57,500 bases of DNA from Sphaeroforma sirkka (taxonomy: Eukaryota; Opisthokonta; Ichthyosporea; Ichthyophonida). This document shows positions 33,985 to 45,800 of the stretch, piece by piece. Each line of letters starts with the position of its first letter. Within the stretch, counting starts at the first letter, position 1. The DNA is taken from the NCBI GenBank assembly GCA_001586965.3, contig LUCW03000530.1:17501-75000 (forward strand). The letters run 5' to 3'. The position numbers were made by a program, and so were the translations under genes. The notes below the pieces were generated by a model, which was given only the letters and a program-made list of their open reading frames with translations, made no database searches and was not told the origin of the DNA.

Positions 33985-35314
33985 ACCGCGCTACATACAA
34001 TTCTTTAGCAAGAGTTATAATAAGAGTCAACGGAATTACCCTACCGTTAAACAAGAGCTCCTTGCTATAGTTACTGCGCTAAGACAGTTTAAAGACTACC
34101 TTTATGGAAGTTATTTTACTGTCGTCTGTGATCAAAAGTCTTTAACATACTTAAAAGATATGAACCCTGATTCACAGTTGGTGAGCCGCTGGCATGACAT
34201 TATTGCCAAGTTCGCTTTTAATATAACACACATACCAGGAATACATAACCATCTTCCTGACATGCTCTCTCGACTTGTGCCCGACTACCAGAAAAAAGTC
34301 AAGGAGTTATTAGCAACCGATTGGATGCTAAATAAGAAATGGTTTAATCTCGCTCAATCACGATGCGGTCCATTTACTGTTGATATATTCGCCGCAGAAC
34401 ATAACAAACAGGGTTCTGAATATAGGTCGTTGACTCATCCTAGAGGTGATGCATTTCAGCTTGACTTATCAAAGCATAATGCGTGGGCTAATCCACCTTG
34501 TCAACTTATCACACAGTTGTTAAATTATGTTAATATTACTAAATCTACCATTACGCTGTGTTGTCCCTTACGTAACTCCGACCCATGGATACGTGATTTA
34601 ATTAATATGATTCAAGACGAACCTATTTATGTCGACCGTGAAACCGACACGTTTTTGTATCAGGGATCCTATTCTATTAAGAAGACACCTTGGAAACACA
34701 CCATTGTTTGTCACATCGGTCCTGCAGGTACCACTAAGTGGAAACCCTCAACCGAATTCTTAGCTAAATTAGAGGAGTCTACAGAGTTTGAACAAAAGCT
34801 CAAGACTCGTACAACACATGCACCCAACAAGATTGCAGTCGAGGTAATGCCGATTGAAACGGCATTAGATGGTAAAAACATGGAACTAGCTAAGGCCATG
34901 GATCAAAGACTCAAAACTATAAGAGAACCTGAAACTCGCACTCAACTACTTAAAGCGCTGCTTAAAGAACAGCCAGGAGTTGCGAAACAACTGAAGAAGA
35001 TACTTCAACAATCCAATGTTGTCAATTATGTATCTCAGGAGTGTACCCCTCCTGATACTGAGGTTGCCCTTTTCAACAGGACTATGGTTCATCCAGCCAG
35101 CGTTACACAGAATCTGACTGACTTAGAGGAGCTCGAAAGTAGAGTTAAAATTATACATAATTTAACGCATCGAGCATATGAGCATACTTATAAAATGGTT
35201 ATTCGTGCAGGGCTTGATCACCCGGCGCTGAAAAAAAAAACCATACGTGAAGTATACCGACGTTGTACTGATTGTGAAAAGAACCAGATCAAGCGATACG
35301 GTTGGGCACCCTAA
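33953..35314 (+). pseudogene. pol: Pol middle part: RNase H end, Dam-like domain, H2C2 finger
   Basis: After a one-frame shift at about 33955-33985, RNase H continues (YIQFFSKSYNKSQRNYPTVK, then VVCDQKSLTYL and FNITHIPGIHNHLPDMLSRL). A domain of about 110 residues follows, with FTVDIFAAEHN, GDAFQLDLSKHNAWANPPCQ and TLCCPLRNSDPWIRDL. DxFA...NPP resembles the degenerate phage Dam-type adenine methyltransferase seen in DIRS and some algal and protist gypsy elements. The frame ends in an integrase zinc finger (HNLTHRAYEH, then RRCTDCEKNQ). It stops at 35312-35314, and the next domain is in a different frame. Confidence 0.75.
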
Positions 35315-36624
35315 AAAGTGTGACAGAAGACCAACCGATGCGCCGAGTCATAGTCGATTTGGTTAAACTCCCGCGATCCAAGCATACTGGCGATGTATAT
35401 ATCTGTCATTTCTTATGTGTGGCTTCGGGCTATAACTTGCTTTATGCAATACCGAACAAACGTCCACAAACAGTGGCAGAATTATGCTATCACGTCTTTA
35501 ATGACTTCGGTTTCCCCCGAGTACTATGTTCTGATAACGGTAGTGAGTTGTGTACCGACGTAATGGAGGCACTTATACTCGTATCAGGCATGACCCATAG
35601 GCGTGGTGTTCCTTACAAACCTCAAACGCAGGGTGCAAATGAGACACGTCATAGAGAACTTAAGAAACTCTTGCGTACCGCACTAGACGACGTTGAGGAT
35701 ATGTGGCCTTATCATTTGAAATGGGTTCAGACTCAAATGAATAACTGCATGAATCCTAAAACTGGAACACTCCCGTTTCACTATTTCTTTGGCCGCTATA
35801 GTGAATTACAAGCAACGTTTGATAAAACTGCGCCCGAGAAACACGTTACCCCGTGGCTACAAAAGATTGAGCATATGCAGAACGTTGTTTACCCCTGTTT
35901 ACTCGAGCACAAGAATCGTGTCCTACTTAAAGCGTATGACCGATGGAATAACACTAAGAACATTGTTCAGTTCAAAGTCGGCGATTACGTTAACATTATA
36001 AATCGAAACGCCAACGTTACCGAACTCTCTTCTAAGACGATAGGACCTTTTGTTATTTCCTACCATGATGAGAAGAGTGATACTTACGAAGTGAATAATA
36101 TTGATGGTACTAGCGCAACTAATCTAGGCACTCACCGTATCCCTACCTACGAACTCTCATTCGCTCGCTCATTTGATTCTGATGTACCAGTTATGGAGTC
36201 ACAAGTCAAAGATATAATTGACAAAACATCCGAAGACGGTTACACTTACTACAAGACCCGTTTCATGGATGGGACAGTAGCTTGGCTAACCTCCGATGCA
36301 TTTCGTGAATCTCGCGACTTTCTTCGTATCTTTAATAAGAAATGGAATAGGCGTTTACATAAGAACACACGAGATAAACGAAAAGGGTTTCCTCAGGTGA
36401 CTACAAACCCTGACGGATCTGAAATTCCCTATTTGCCACCTACTTCCTACGTGACTAAACTTTCTGATCTGCTTACCAACAGTGCAGAAAATTGTTCAAA
36501 CTTACTTACTAATGAAGAACAGCCTTTGGCTATTACCTTACCAAATAATAAACGTAAGGCGCCTACATCGGAAATGGTTACTGGACCAAATACTAAACGA
36601 CATAGAGTACAACATGAGTCTTGA
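35302..36624 (+). pseudogene. pol: Integrase core, GPF/Y-like module and chromodomain-like tail
   Basis: The DDE core is complete: RVIVDLVKLPRS (first Asp), RVLCSDNGSELCTDV (second Asp), and QGANETRHRELKKLL (Glu). FQVGD-like KVGDYVNIINRN and SKTIGPFVISYHDE form the C-terminal module. A final segment, ESQVKDIIDKTSEDGYTYYK then RFMDGTVAWLTSDAFRE, has the strand pattern of a chromodomain, as in chromoviruses. The segment reads as an independent ORF only because of the frame change around 35305; the real protein is the Pol C-terminus. Integrase would insert element cDNA into the genome. Confidence 0.82.
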
Positions 36625-36751
36625 ACTCGTACATATAGGCACATACTTACTCGATAAGTCATGACCGAAACCGTTTTTACTTTGGTTTTCGCTTTACCAA
36701 CTAGATCGTATCTTAACGTACGTTCGTAGTTCTAAAAGCTACTGGGGGCTA

Positions 36752-37293
36752 TGTAGAAATACGGCCTCCGGTCAGTCTAAAATATCAAGATCAATTGAGA
36801 TAATACATTGGTTTTTATTTGTATTTTAAATAATTTAGTACAAGCTCTTTTTCCAATATTTCCAAAGTGTTCTAAATTCACTTTGATGGCTCCAATAGCC
36901 TGAGTATTTGGTATGACTCATCTACTTGGACCTATTTGAGACATTAGTAGATGTAGGATATTATAAACTAAATTTTATAATCTCCGAACTACTACTTATA
37001 GATTTTGGTCCTCCCGCCAATCTCCAAAATCCAATAAGTCTTTTTCTTTTTTTAACTTTTCTTCAGATGGAACTTTATTTATATCAGCTAATGTATTAAC
37101 GTGACTTACGTTATTATGTCTATTTACAAATTAGGCAAGTGGTCATGAACACTTAGTACTTCTAGTGAAAATTATAAATTAAAAACAGCTAGAGGTACGT
37201 CCTGTTTGATCGAGAATAATCCTATCTGTCTTAAATTGTGTCTTAGTTTATATACCAGAATATAAATCATAGAAATATCCATTGAAGTTTACA
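36752..37293 (+). repeat. 3' LTR
   Basis: It is 542 bp. It matches the 5' LTR closely up to GATCGAG near 37213. It then lacks about 60 bp, and its last 80 bp (CTTAAATTGTGTCTTAGTTT...) resemble the solo LTR at 11341-11942 more than the 5' LTR. Confidence 0.88.
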
Positions 37294-37311
37294 TATTGCA
37301 TTTTGGAGAAT

Positions 37312-37372
37312 GGCGGGAATACCAAAACCTGTAAGTAGTAGTTCAGAGATTATAAAATTTAGTTTATAATCG
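37312..37372 (-). mobile_element. Inverted LTR scrap
   Basis: Reverse complement of the LTR interval ATTATAAACTAAATTTTATA ... TCCCGCCA ... CCAAAA. It ends at the same LTR-internal point (ATTATAAACT) as the larger inverted fragment at 38872-39257. Confidence 0.7.
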
Positions 37373-37767
37373 CGGAACGAGGGTCTGGGAGATTAGTGGG
37401 ATTTCCAGTGGAAGGATTTCCAACATTTGATGATGTAGTACATATAAAAATTATTATTTCTTACTAACTCTAGACGTATGTCTTGATTTGAATCTGTGAA
37501 AAAGTAAAACCCCCAATATGTCCTCTTTGTGCTGCGTCTGCTCTAAACCTTCTCCCGTCATTTATTTAATTTTCTCTTTATCTTATAGTGCGTACCATAA
37601 TACCTATACCTTGTGGAGATACGCCCTTTGTCACCGTCGTTGGAATTGCAGTACTCGATCCCAGTATTTGTCCTTCAGTAAATTGCCTTCCTCAGTCATT
37701 GTTGCAACCGAGCAATAGTGAGTAACTGATCCCACTTTTACGCAAATGATGTTTGCAATACTGGCGT

Positions 37768-39989
37768 CTAACACTCCCAGATTGAAAAATGTCTGCTATG
37801 CCATTGAATGTTTGATAGCAAGTCTGTAGAGAGGCCTGCTTTCAAAAAAACTGACCGCACTAGCTTGATGGCGGCCGCATTGCCTCTCATGTGAAATTCA
37901 GGAACAATTGTACTGATAGCATCACGAACGAATATCTCCTTCTTCAACACACGAGTTAGTGAATTGTTGCAGCCAGGGCTGTGACTCATCTTCCGTTTCA
38001 CAATGTTGAAGCTCACACTCAGAACACGACTGTCAAATTGCAAGTGATGTTCCTGCACTGCTAAAATTGTATACCAATATCGATGACCAAATAATAGCAG
38101 CCACAATTAGATCGCCTTGCTTTCGGCAGGCATCAGCGGATTTTGGTACACAAGCACGAACAATTCCGAAAGATTTTTTTGACTATTTGATTATCGTTGT
38201 ATGCTGCAAACGTGATTCAACTGTGTTCCCTTGTGTTATTCGCGACTAATCGTTTCAATACCTTCTAACTAATTCACAGCATTTTGAAAATGCAGATCTC
38301 ATCATCTTCAAGTCATTGAGCGTCACATTTATATTCTAGCAGTAAACTACATACTTTAACAACGCATTTTCGGAAGTACACGGCACTGTCGAAGATAACC
38401 CTTGCAGACTACAATAATAATGGTAGTTTTCTAGCGAGTGCTCCGCCGTAGTTGCGAATTGTCCCGGTTGACAATTCAACTGTATTCAAGCGGGACTGCA
38501 TTGTTGATACTGTGCCTCCATTAAACAGTGAATCGTTTACCTTTAAAGGCACGGTTGTAGTACACTGCTACAAAGGGTCATGGCGGACACGTCATTTACA
38601 GTACTTCTGCGGTGGCTACCGGGTAGTGTACCAAACCTGGCGGTAGAATCACTATGTGTCTGCCGTATCGCATTAAGTTGCCCCACTACAATACTGCTTT
38701 CTAATTGGGTACGATCAATTGGCAATCTCTTAGTCAATTGGCAATCTAACGTGGCTGTCACTTCTCTCAGAAGAAGTTGGGGTGGTGTTAGCATGTGCAA
38801 TCCCTGATTCCGTCTATTGTGAAAGGCATGCAGTTCTTTGATCGCACCACGGTGCGCCAGATTGTAGTAGTGTAAACTTCGATGGAAATTACTAGGTTTC
38901 AAACTATATTAAACTAAAATACAATTTGGTCAGTTAGGATTTAGCAGTGGTAGCTTGTGTAAGAATGATCGGGACTGCCTCTTGTTAAAAGCCTAAATAT
39001 CCTCGATCACACAGGGCGTACCTCTAGCTGTTTTTTAATTTATAATTTTCACTAGAAGTACTAAGTGTTCATGACCACTTGCCTAATTTGTAAATAGACA
39101 TAATAACGTAAGTCACGTTAATACATTAGCTGATATAAATAAAGTTCCATCTGAAGAAAAGTTAAAAAAAGAAAAAGACTTATTGGATTTTGGAGATTGG
39201 CGGGAGGACCAAAATCTATAAGTAGTAGTTCGGAGATTATAAAATTTAGTTTATAATATCCTTTCACGTACAGCCTCGTCGCCTCTAGTTCTACCATTTC
39301 TGGCTAAATTTCCCAAATACTCCTTGAGAAACTTTAATAAATCTGCATCCTCACACGTGAGAAGACTTGGTCGTTGGTTCGCAAAGTATACGGTGACACT
39401 ATTAATTCCGTCAAGCTGCCCCCTGGCCGTGTGGCAAATATCGAGAAAGCCACCGACTACATGTACGCCATAAAATCTTCGCCAGCCTATTGGCCTGGTG
39501 GATCCCTTCTGTACTGGGTGAACCCGAATGGTCTTCATCGTACACTAGTCTGTGAACTCCTCCACCATCAGTGGGCTAGTCTACTATCGGCTGACCAGGG
39601 CACGCTATCTGCTGCTTCACAAAGTGCTTTGCTTCCTCAAACGTGCCAATGCTTGTAGAGTCTCATTGGCCGCCCCGCAGCAAGGCGTATCACCCGCCCA
39701 ATCGCCAACAAAATGTAATTATGTCTGTTTGCACTCTACCTGTAGCAATAGTAGTTCATATGTCAAGCCGCAAATCCTCGAGCCCTGAGCGGCTGACGAT
39801 TGAAACTCTATGCAGACTTGCCTCTGCTCCCTTCTCAACAAAGCACTGAGTGCACAATACAGTAACCCCTTCCGAACAGGATTGATTCGCGTGATCCAAC
39901 AGATTTAATGTTTTCAATATGAGTTTGTGCTGTTTTTCAGTCAAGGCAAGGTAAAAGTTGGATGGTACGTGGATTTTTATAATACTCAT
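37768..39989 (-). pseudogene. Minus-strand gene fragments split by an LTR piece
   Basis: Protein-like minus-strand stretches occur at 39989-39756, 39538-39258, 38871-38543 and 38106-37768. Examples are NFYLALTEKQHKLILKTLN, VYFANQRPSLLTCEDADLLK, LKEYLGNLARNGRTRGDEAV and LLREVTATLDCQLTKRLPID. The last stretch contains FVRDAISTIVPEFHMRGNAA. The LTR fragment 38872-39257 lies in the middle. I recognise no family and cannot show that the stretches belong to one gene; they may be parts of an older transposon. Stops and missing splice sites suggest decay. Confidence 0.3.
38872..39257 (-). mobile_element. Inverted, 5'-truncated LTR
   Basis: The minus strand reads from GATATTATAAACTAAATTTT to the normal LTR end GAAGTTTACA. 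The first ~205 bp of the LTR are missing. In the 60 bp where the two full LTRs differ it carries the longer, 5'-LTR-type version. Confidence 0.8.
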
Positions 39990-41730
39990 GCATATTGTTC
40001 ATTGATTGACTCAAGTTTATAGCTACTGAGATTGTTTATCTGACTGGGTTGAGCAGCCACTGAATGTGTCCTTCAGCACACTTTGTGGATAATACACCCT
40101 TGTGAATATTGAGGCTGTAGAACTAAAATGCAAAGTGCTTCTAGACGTATATCCCTGCAAGACCTATATGAGAACTAATAGCAGCTCGGTTAAGGGCAGC
40201 GACCCAGGCCAAGTCAAGCAGTCATTAGTCCGTGACGAAGAATCTTGTTCAATATCATCAAATAGATACAAGCGAAAATATACAAAACAACTACACTCGC
40301 ACTCGACAGAAAAAGGATTAGACAGCGCTACCATGCGCCTAAAATTGGAAGGGTGGATCAGAAATCTGCGCTTTCAAGTGATCTTCGTATCCAAAATAAT
40401 CAGCTCATGAGAAACAGAAAAACCAGAGATATTTACGACTAAAACAGACATGTTTATATTGTAACCGGCGGTGATGAGTCATACAAGTTTCTCACTACTC
40501 GATACAGATGTATGCACTGCTAGCTTCATTTGAATGTGAAGTAAGCATCTTTTGAGGTGCACAAGTTCGATTGTCATTTTCAAGCACGGTGACATCGAAA
40601 GCACTCTTCTCTTCAACCAACAAATGCTGCAAAGTCATACTTGCAGGTGAATAATAAAGTAATTCTCGTCAATAAGCATAGTCAGCGAGCGGGGGTGAGA
40701 ACAGCTTCGATAAATTCACTACAATAACATTCAAGCAATACGCCCAGAATGCTGATAATTCGTAAAAAGCTTATTAAGGCCACAAGCTGCTGAAATGCTG
40801 CCGATTAGTTGACTGCAGTGATATTTAAATCAACTCCCAAGTTGAGATCGAGAAGATCGTATGTGTACAGAGGATGGCAGCGCACTTTAAGATTTTATGG
40901 TTTGGGGGTATAGAAGTTCATTGGGCCATAAATCAAAATTATACGGGATTTCTATTATTCCCACGATTCTAAGTGCAGCATACTAATATAAACACGTTCG
41001 CGAAATAAATTTTAAACGGGTCACTGTAAACGATATCAATATCTATTAAAATCAAGCATGACCAGGAAAATATGTGGTTATTTGACTTGAGAGTACATTT
41101 GAAAAAAGAAAAATAGTTTTGCTACACGATACCAAGCATTGAGTAGTCTGTATAGCAAGACGTTGCTAATATATATATATATATATATATAATTGCTGCA
41201 TATCGATCTACCTAGGATCTCTTCAACATCGGTAGGATAACCAACCGAAAAATCACAAACAATAAGCGGAATATAGAGTAAGCCATTAGATCAATTCGGC
41301 GTTCGGGGATTGAAATCGATTAGGACCGTAGTGCCACCCATACAGCATGAGTTTCTCTAGATTCAGCCGAGATCAGTGAATAACGATAACTTGAAATCAA
41401 CTGAATATAATCTTGGCTTACGAAGATTTAGTCAGCGCTGAAGTTCTATGCAACTACTAAAACTCAGTGTTCTTCGATCGATTAGCTCGGGTATATTTAG
41501 CACACTTGAATATTCACGAGTTTCGCACCCTATTTACAGTTTATATGCTACCTGTTAATTTATCAGTATGTAAGTGTGCCACTTCTGTGGAGCACTCCTC
41601 TCTACCCAGATCATCACTCTTTTGAAACTACAGTTAGCACGACTACAGCTTATCAGATATATTTTCATAGCCATACTTCTATCTGTGTGTGATAGCAAGT
41701 GAATATTTTCCGAGTTAACGGTTGAGTATA
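39990..41730. other. No convincing gene
   Basis: A short plus-strand ORF at 40102-40410 has no features or splice partners. A short AT microsatellite lies at 41170-41191. The rest is AT-rich with stops in all frames. Confidence 0.4.
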
Positions 41731-42530
41731 TTAATTATAAGTTACTTGGTCACTAAATAAAGACCACACTTTTGAGTGGTTCTTCGTGTTTCGATCCAAC
41801 TCTTCCTCCAATAACGCCTCTAGTGCTGCGTCAAACTCATCAAAATCCTGTTCATCTATTATTTTATCTAGAGGATTGTTGATAGTACTGTTCGAAGTTG
41901 TTTCCTCACTATCGACAATCAAATGGTCGTCTGGATGTTGTACCAAACACTCCCTCGCTTACACGTGCATATCTGGTCCTCGGTTTACCAACAAGCACAC
42001 ATACAAGTACAACCACGATAGCTTGCACTATCACATATATTCACTAACGAAGCGATGCCTTCGCTCTGATTCTCGATCCAACTCAGAACAGTCACATTTT
42101 GTTTCTTCACAAACAATGCACTTCTATCCAAACCCGAATGAACTTAAACCGGCTGTACCAACTGCTGCACGCTTCAAAATCAACTGTTTTTTACGTTTCG
42201 TACGGTCAGAACACTTGGAATTCACACCTAGTATTTTCGGACGTTTTCGATTCAAACTCTCCATCGATGCTCTGCCCTTGTTAGTTTGTTTAAGCCACCA
42301 AATCGGCCGGTTTACTCACGAGCGTACTTCTTGGTGACCGTCAACTTTGGTCCTTTTTACACGGTGTTGCATCGCTCTCATAGGTACTGCCATCCGATAC
42401 ATGGCGCCTTTGTTACAAACCCTTGAGTTTTGTTCGTTATGAATCTACCTCGTTTGCCGTGTCTATTCTTGCTGCCACACAACTTGGAGGTAGTCTGTAC
42501 ATATTTGCGCTTTCTAGTCTGAATCATTCT
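41731..42530 (-). pseudogene. Decayed gene or transposon fragment, unknown family
   Basis: The minus strand, read from 42530 down, gives a series of protein-like pieces in shifting frames. First is a basic one (TRKRKYVQTTSKLCGSKNRH), then SMESLNRKRPKILGVNSKCS. A Cys-rich one follows (KCIVCEETKCDCSEL), and lastly an acidic tail at 41946-41731 (IIDEQDFDEFDAALEALLEE). Several stops and frame changes separate them. The order basic, Cys-rich, acidic suggests one protein in decay. No domain is identified. Confidence 0.4.
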
Positions 42531-42861
42531 AAACAAACAGTGACCAAGTTTTGGTATCTCTTATGTGTGTGTGCAAACACACACATATGATATGTAAATA
42601 TGCATATGGTTTTGTTTGTGATTATTATACAAATTTTGTTCCGGAGAAGCTGTGTGTGTGTCAAATTAGTAAAATCGGCTTTGTATACCCAGATGGGCCA
42701 GAACCTCTGACCAGACCCCATAGGTCCCCAAATATGCCAATCCCTTTTTATTGCATTTTTGGACAGCTCACCACCAGCCGAGGACTTTGGCGTTTTACTT
42801 TTGAATTTGTATGGTTGGATCAATAGTTATTCGTGTTTGAAAATCGGGTTAATGACCCCGG

Positions 42862-45800
42862 TTATTGATTGTGTGCACCATATGGGGATCGTCGGCCGGC
42901 ATCCATAATCATTTTCTTGAAGCTGTTGTTGAAGTTAGTTTCCTCAATAAGATCTTCCATGTTCATATGGAATCGATAACGCCAATAATGTTCGGGGTTC
43001 GCCGGTACATTGATTTGCTCAACCTGAAAAAGAATAAAATCAATTAGTTTTCGAAAAAACAGTTTAAAACCAAACCGGGGGCTCAGAATCGGCATTTACA
43101 GAAAACAAACTCTTGAGGGGTTTGAGGAAGGCCGCTTTGAACAAGCTGGGCAAAATAATTCAAAGGCTAACAAAAGAAAACAATCGACGCTCTCGAAGTG
43201 TGAACTACGTACCTGAGGCGGGTTTCTTCTAAGCTTGCCGTTCATTCCTATGATATCCTGAATAGGGAAGATTGCCAGGATACAGGGAGCCCACAAGTGT
43301 TGATTAACAACTTCGTACACCACAAACGGTTCGCACATGCTAGGGGCTGATCCGTGGTGACCTAGAATTTCTTCCCAGAATTTCTGAGTCACAGCGCGGT
43401 CTTCCTCCCACCAGCCGCGTATGGAGGACATGTCATGGCCAGATGGAGAAGCTACACACAGGTAGGGCGTATCCTGGGGATGCCAGAAGCTCTGTGTTGT
43501 GTCTATGTGTGCGACCAGGTGGTTGATATGAGTTGAAAAGAAACTATACAAGACCAGAATATCGGTACTCCCAAGTGCGGTGGAACAATGATAAGAGACG
43601 AACCGCTCATTGTATATGCATGTTGCAGATGTGCTTTGCAGTGATGAGTGTACATAACAGTGCCAGCCAAGGAACGAACTGAAGTGTTCTACCGTCAACA
43701 AGGTATTGTAGAACGTAATAGCTCGTCAATAAAAATGAAGTCTGTATACAGAAATGTAGAGAACGGTCCACGGATGTGAAGGTAAGGGTTATGCATACCT
43801 GGAGGCATTCTTTGTATGGCCAAGCGGACCATATCAAGTTTTTTCATGACACCGGGCACACACGCCGGTACCATGCCCAAATCCTCTGCACAGATCAACA
43901 TATTAGTAGCATTCTTGATGGCGGGCAACTTAACACGAGCTTTCTCCGCCCAGAATTCTTCCTGCCGCGAGAAGAAATAGTCTAGATACAGTTCGTACAG
44001 CTGTGATTTGCTGTGTCCATCCAGTTCTTCAAAGCTCTTGCAGCCTGTATTCATACGCACTCGCGGGTGGAACTCAGTTTTATTACTGCCTGGTACCTCA
44101 ATCAATAGAATCTCGGCATGCAGGGCCCACAAACCTCTCTTAATCTTCTCATTTCTGGCACGATCAGCCATGGACATAGTCTCGGTAGGAGCCAAAAGAT
44201 TGGCTGCCTTTCGTTGTGTGTCCACATGTTCCTTCAGTACCCACACCCCGTGATCTCGGGGCTCAAGGAACTCGGACTTCACATAATCGGTGTACTCACC
44301 AAACTTGTCGCCCAGGAAGTGCTCGCGAATATATGGCTTGCAATACCTGTCGTAGTCGAAATGTATACCTCGGCTGCGAATCTCGTCGATGTGGATCGGA
44401 ATAGCAGGGTTGAAGTAGCCCATAAGACCCGTCACAGAGTTCATGGGGATCTGAAATATATATGAATCCACACACGACAAAGAAAAGACAAAACATTGAA
44501 CAATCGGAACGTCGAATACTTGGGACAATTTCAGCGCATGTACAGATGTGGAATATACGAAATACACTTTCACATCAAATAAACCAGGAAAGGAACGATA
44601 GTCACACCTGCCAGATACGGAAGAAACCAAGTACATGATCAATACGGTAAGCATCAAAGTACTCAGCCATCTGCGTCAGACGCTTCACCCACCACTGGAA
44701 ACCGTCTTTCTCCATCTCCTCCCATTTGTAGGTAGGGAAACCCCAATTCTGCCCATCGACGGCAAAATCATCTTAATGCAGCGGGCGATAGATACGAGAA
44801 TATAAGCCAAATACAAAAGAGCCGTGACAGCTGTAAATGGCTATGGACTCCTCATAATAATCATTCAATATGGAGCACTATACACTAACACTCGCACAAT
44901 ACGAGAAGCTCAAGAATATAAAGGTTAGTAATTGAAGTGACTAGATATACCTGGTGGAGCACCGGCCTGCATCTCCATGTTGAATAGATTAGGATACATC
45001 CATGCATCTACACTGTGTCTGAAAATGCCGATAGGGATATCTCCCTTCAGACAAATATTCTTGGAACGGGCATAGGCAGCAGCCTCTTGCAACTGGAACA
45101 AGATAAAATAATGTCAGAATCAGCACAAACGTCATGAACACAACGAAAATTCACACCAGTACATTCTTGGCATAAAACCCAACGCGAATCAGATACACCA
45201 AAGTTTGCGCGACAGGATAAAAGTAGTCATAGATACTGAAAAATTTGCTCACCTGCAAGTGCAAGTGATATTGGATGAAGTAATGTACGGAGATATCTGT
45301 GTAGTCATCCTTTTTGGGGTCTGCAAGCACCTCTAGCTGCTCGAAAGTCTGCGATGAGAAATCTCCCCATTTGGTGAAGTCGGGGGTCTATGACGATAGG
45401 CAAAACAGAATGCGTGACGTGAGAATTATATACCAGCTTAATAATTTCTGAAAAGTACCTTTCGACATGGACATCTTCCGAGAGCATTAGTCCATTGTAA
45501 TACTTAGTCTTAAAGTGGGCATTTTTGCATATGTAATGTACGACCAGAATGTATAGTAAATAGCAAAATGAAGCACAGAAGCCCCCAAAACGAACGCAGA
45601 TGTCTATATTATCTTCGTGAATGTACTAGCGGATGCAACACAAGACCTCAAGACACTGTATTTTAGAAAAAATACTCACCTGGTATATATCACGGAAATA
45701 TGAGAACATGGCATACGGTAGAAGCCACTCTTTGTTTTTCTCAAACCAAGCTTGGTAGGCGGGATCTTTGAAGAACTCCTCCTTGACTTCATCGAAGAGC

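Larger units (their letters stand above)
29693..37293 (+). mobile_element. Ty3/gypsy-type LTR retrotransposon, 7.6 kb, decayed
   Basis: LTRs at 29693-30287 and 36752-37293, both TGTAGAAATACGG...GTTTACA, enclose gag, zinc fingers, protease, RT, RNase H, a Dam-like domain, an H2C2 zinc finger, a DDE integrase, a GPF/Y-type module and a chromodomain-like tail in that order. Integrase placed after RNase H defines the Ty3/gypsy order. Flanks do not show a target duplication (TCACC before, TATTG after), and the sequence just after the 3' LTR is itself an inverted LTR scrap. Stops at 32218, 32398 and 33442 plus shifts near 33960 and 35305 make this copy probably inactive, though most of its coding is well preserved. 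No TGG-type primer-binding site follows the 5' LTR. Confidence 0.9.

Noticed and set aside
40102..40410. 102-codon plus-strand ORF
   Set aside because: No homology pattern, no neighbours, and composition typical of intergenic DNA.
41786..42337. 183-codon plus-strand ORF
   Set aside because: Antisense shadow of the acidic and Ser-poor minus-strand relic; its Ser runs come from reversed Asp/Glu codons.
43695..44657. Reading the long minus-strand ORF as a single-exon gene
   Set aside because: It is exon 10 of the glucanotransferase plus intron read-through; the exon borders are 44450 and 43799.
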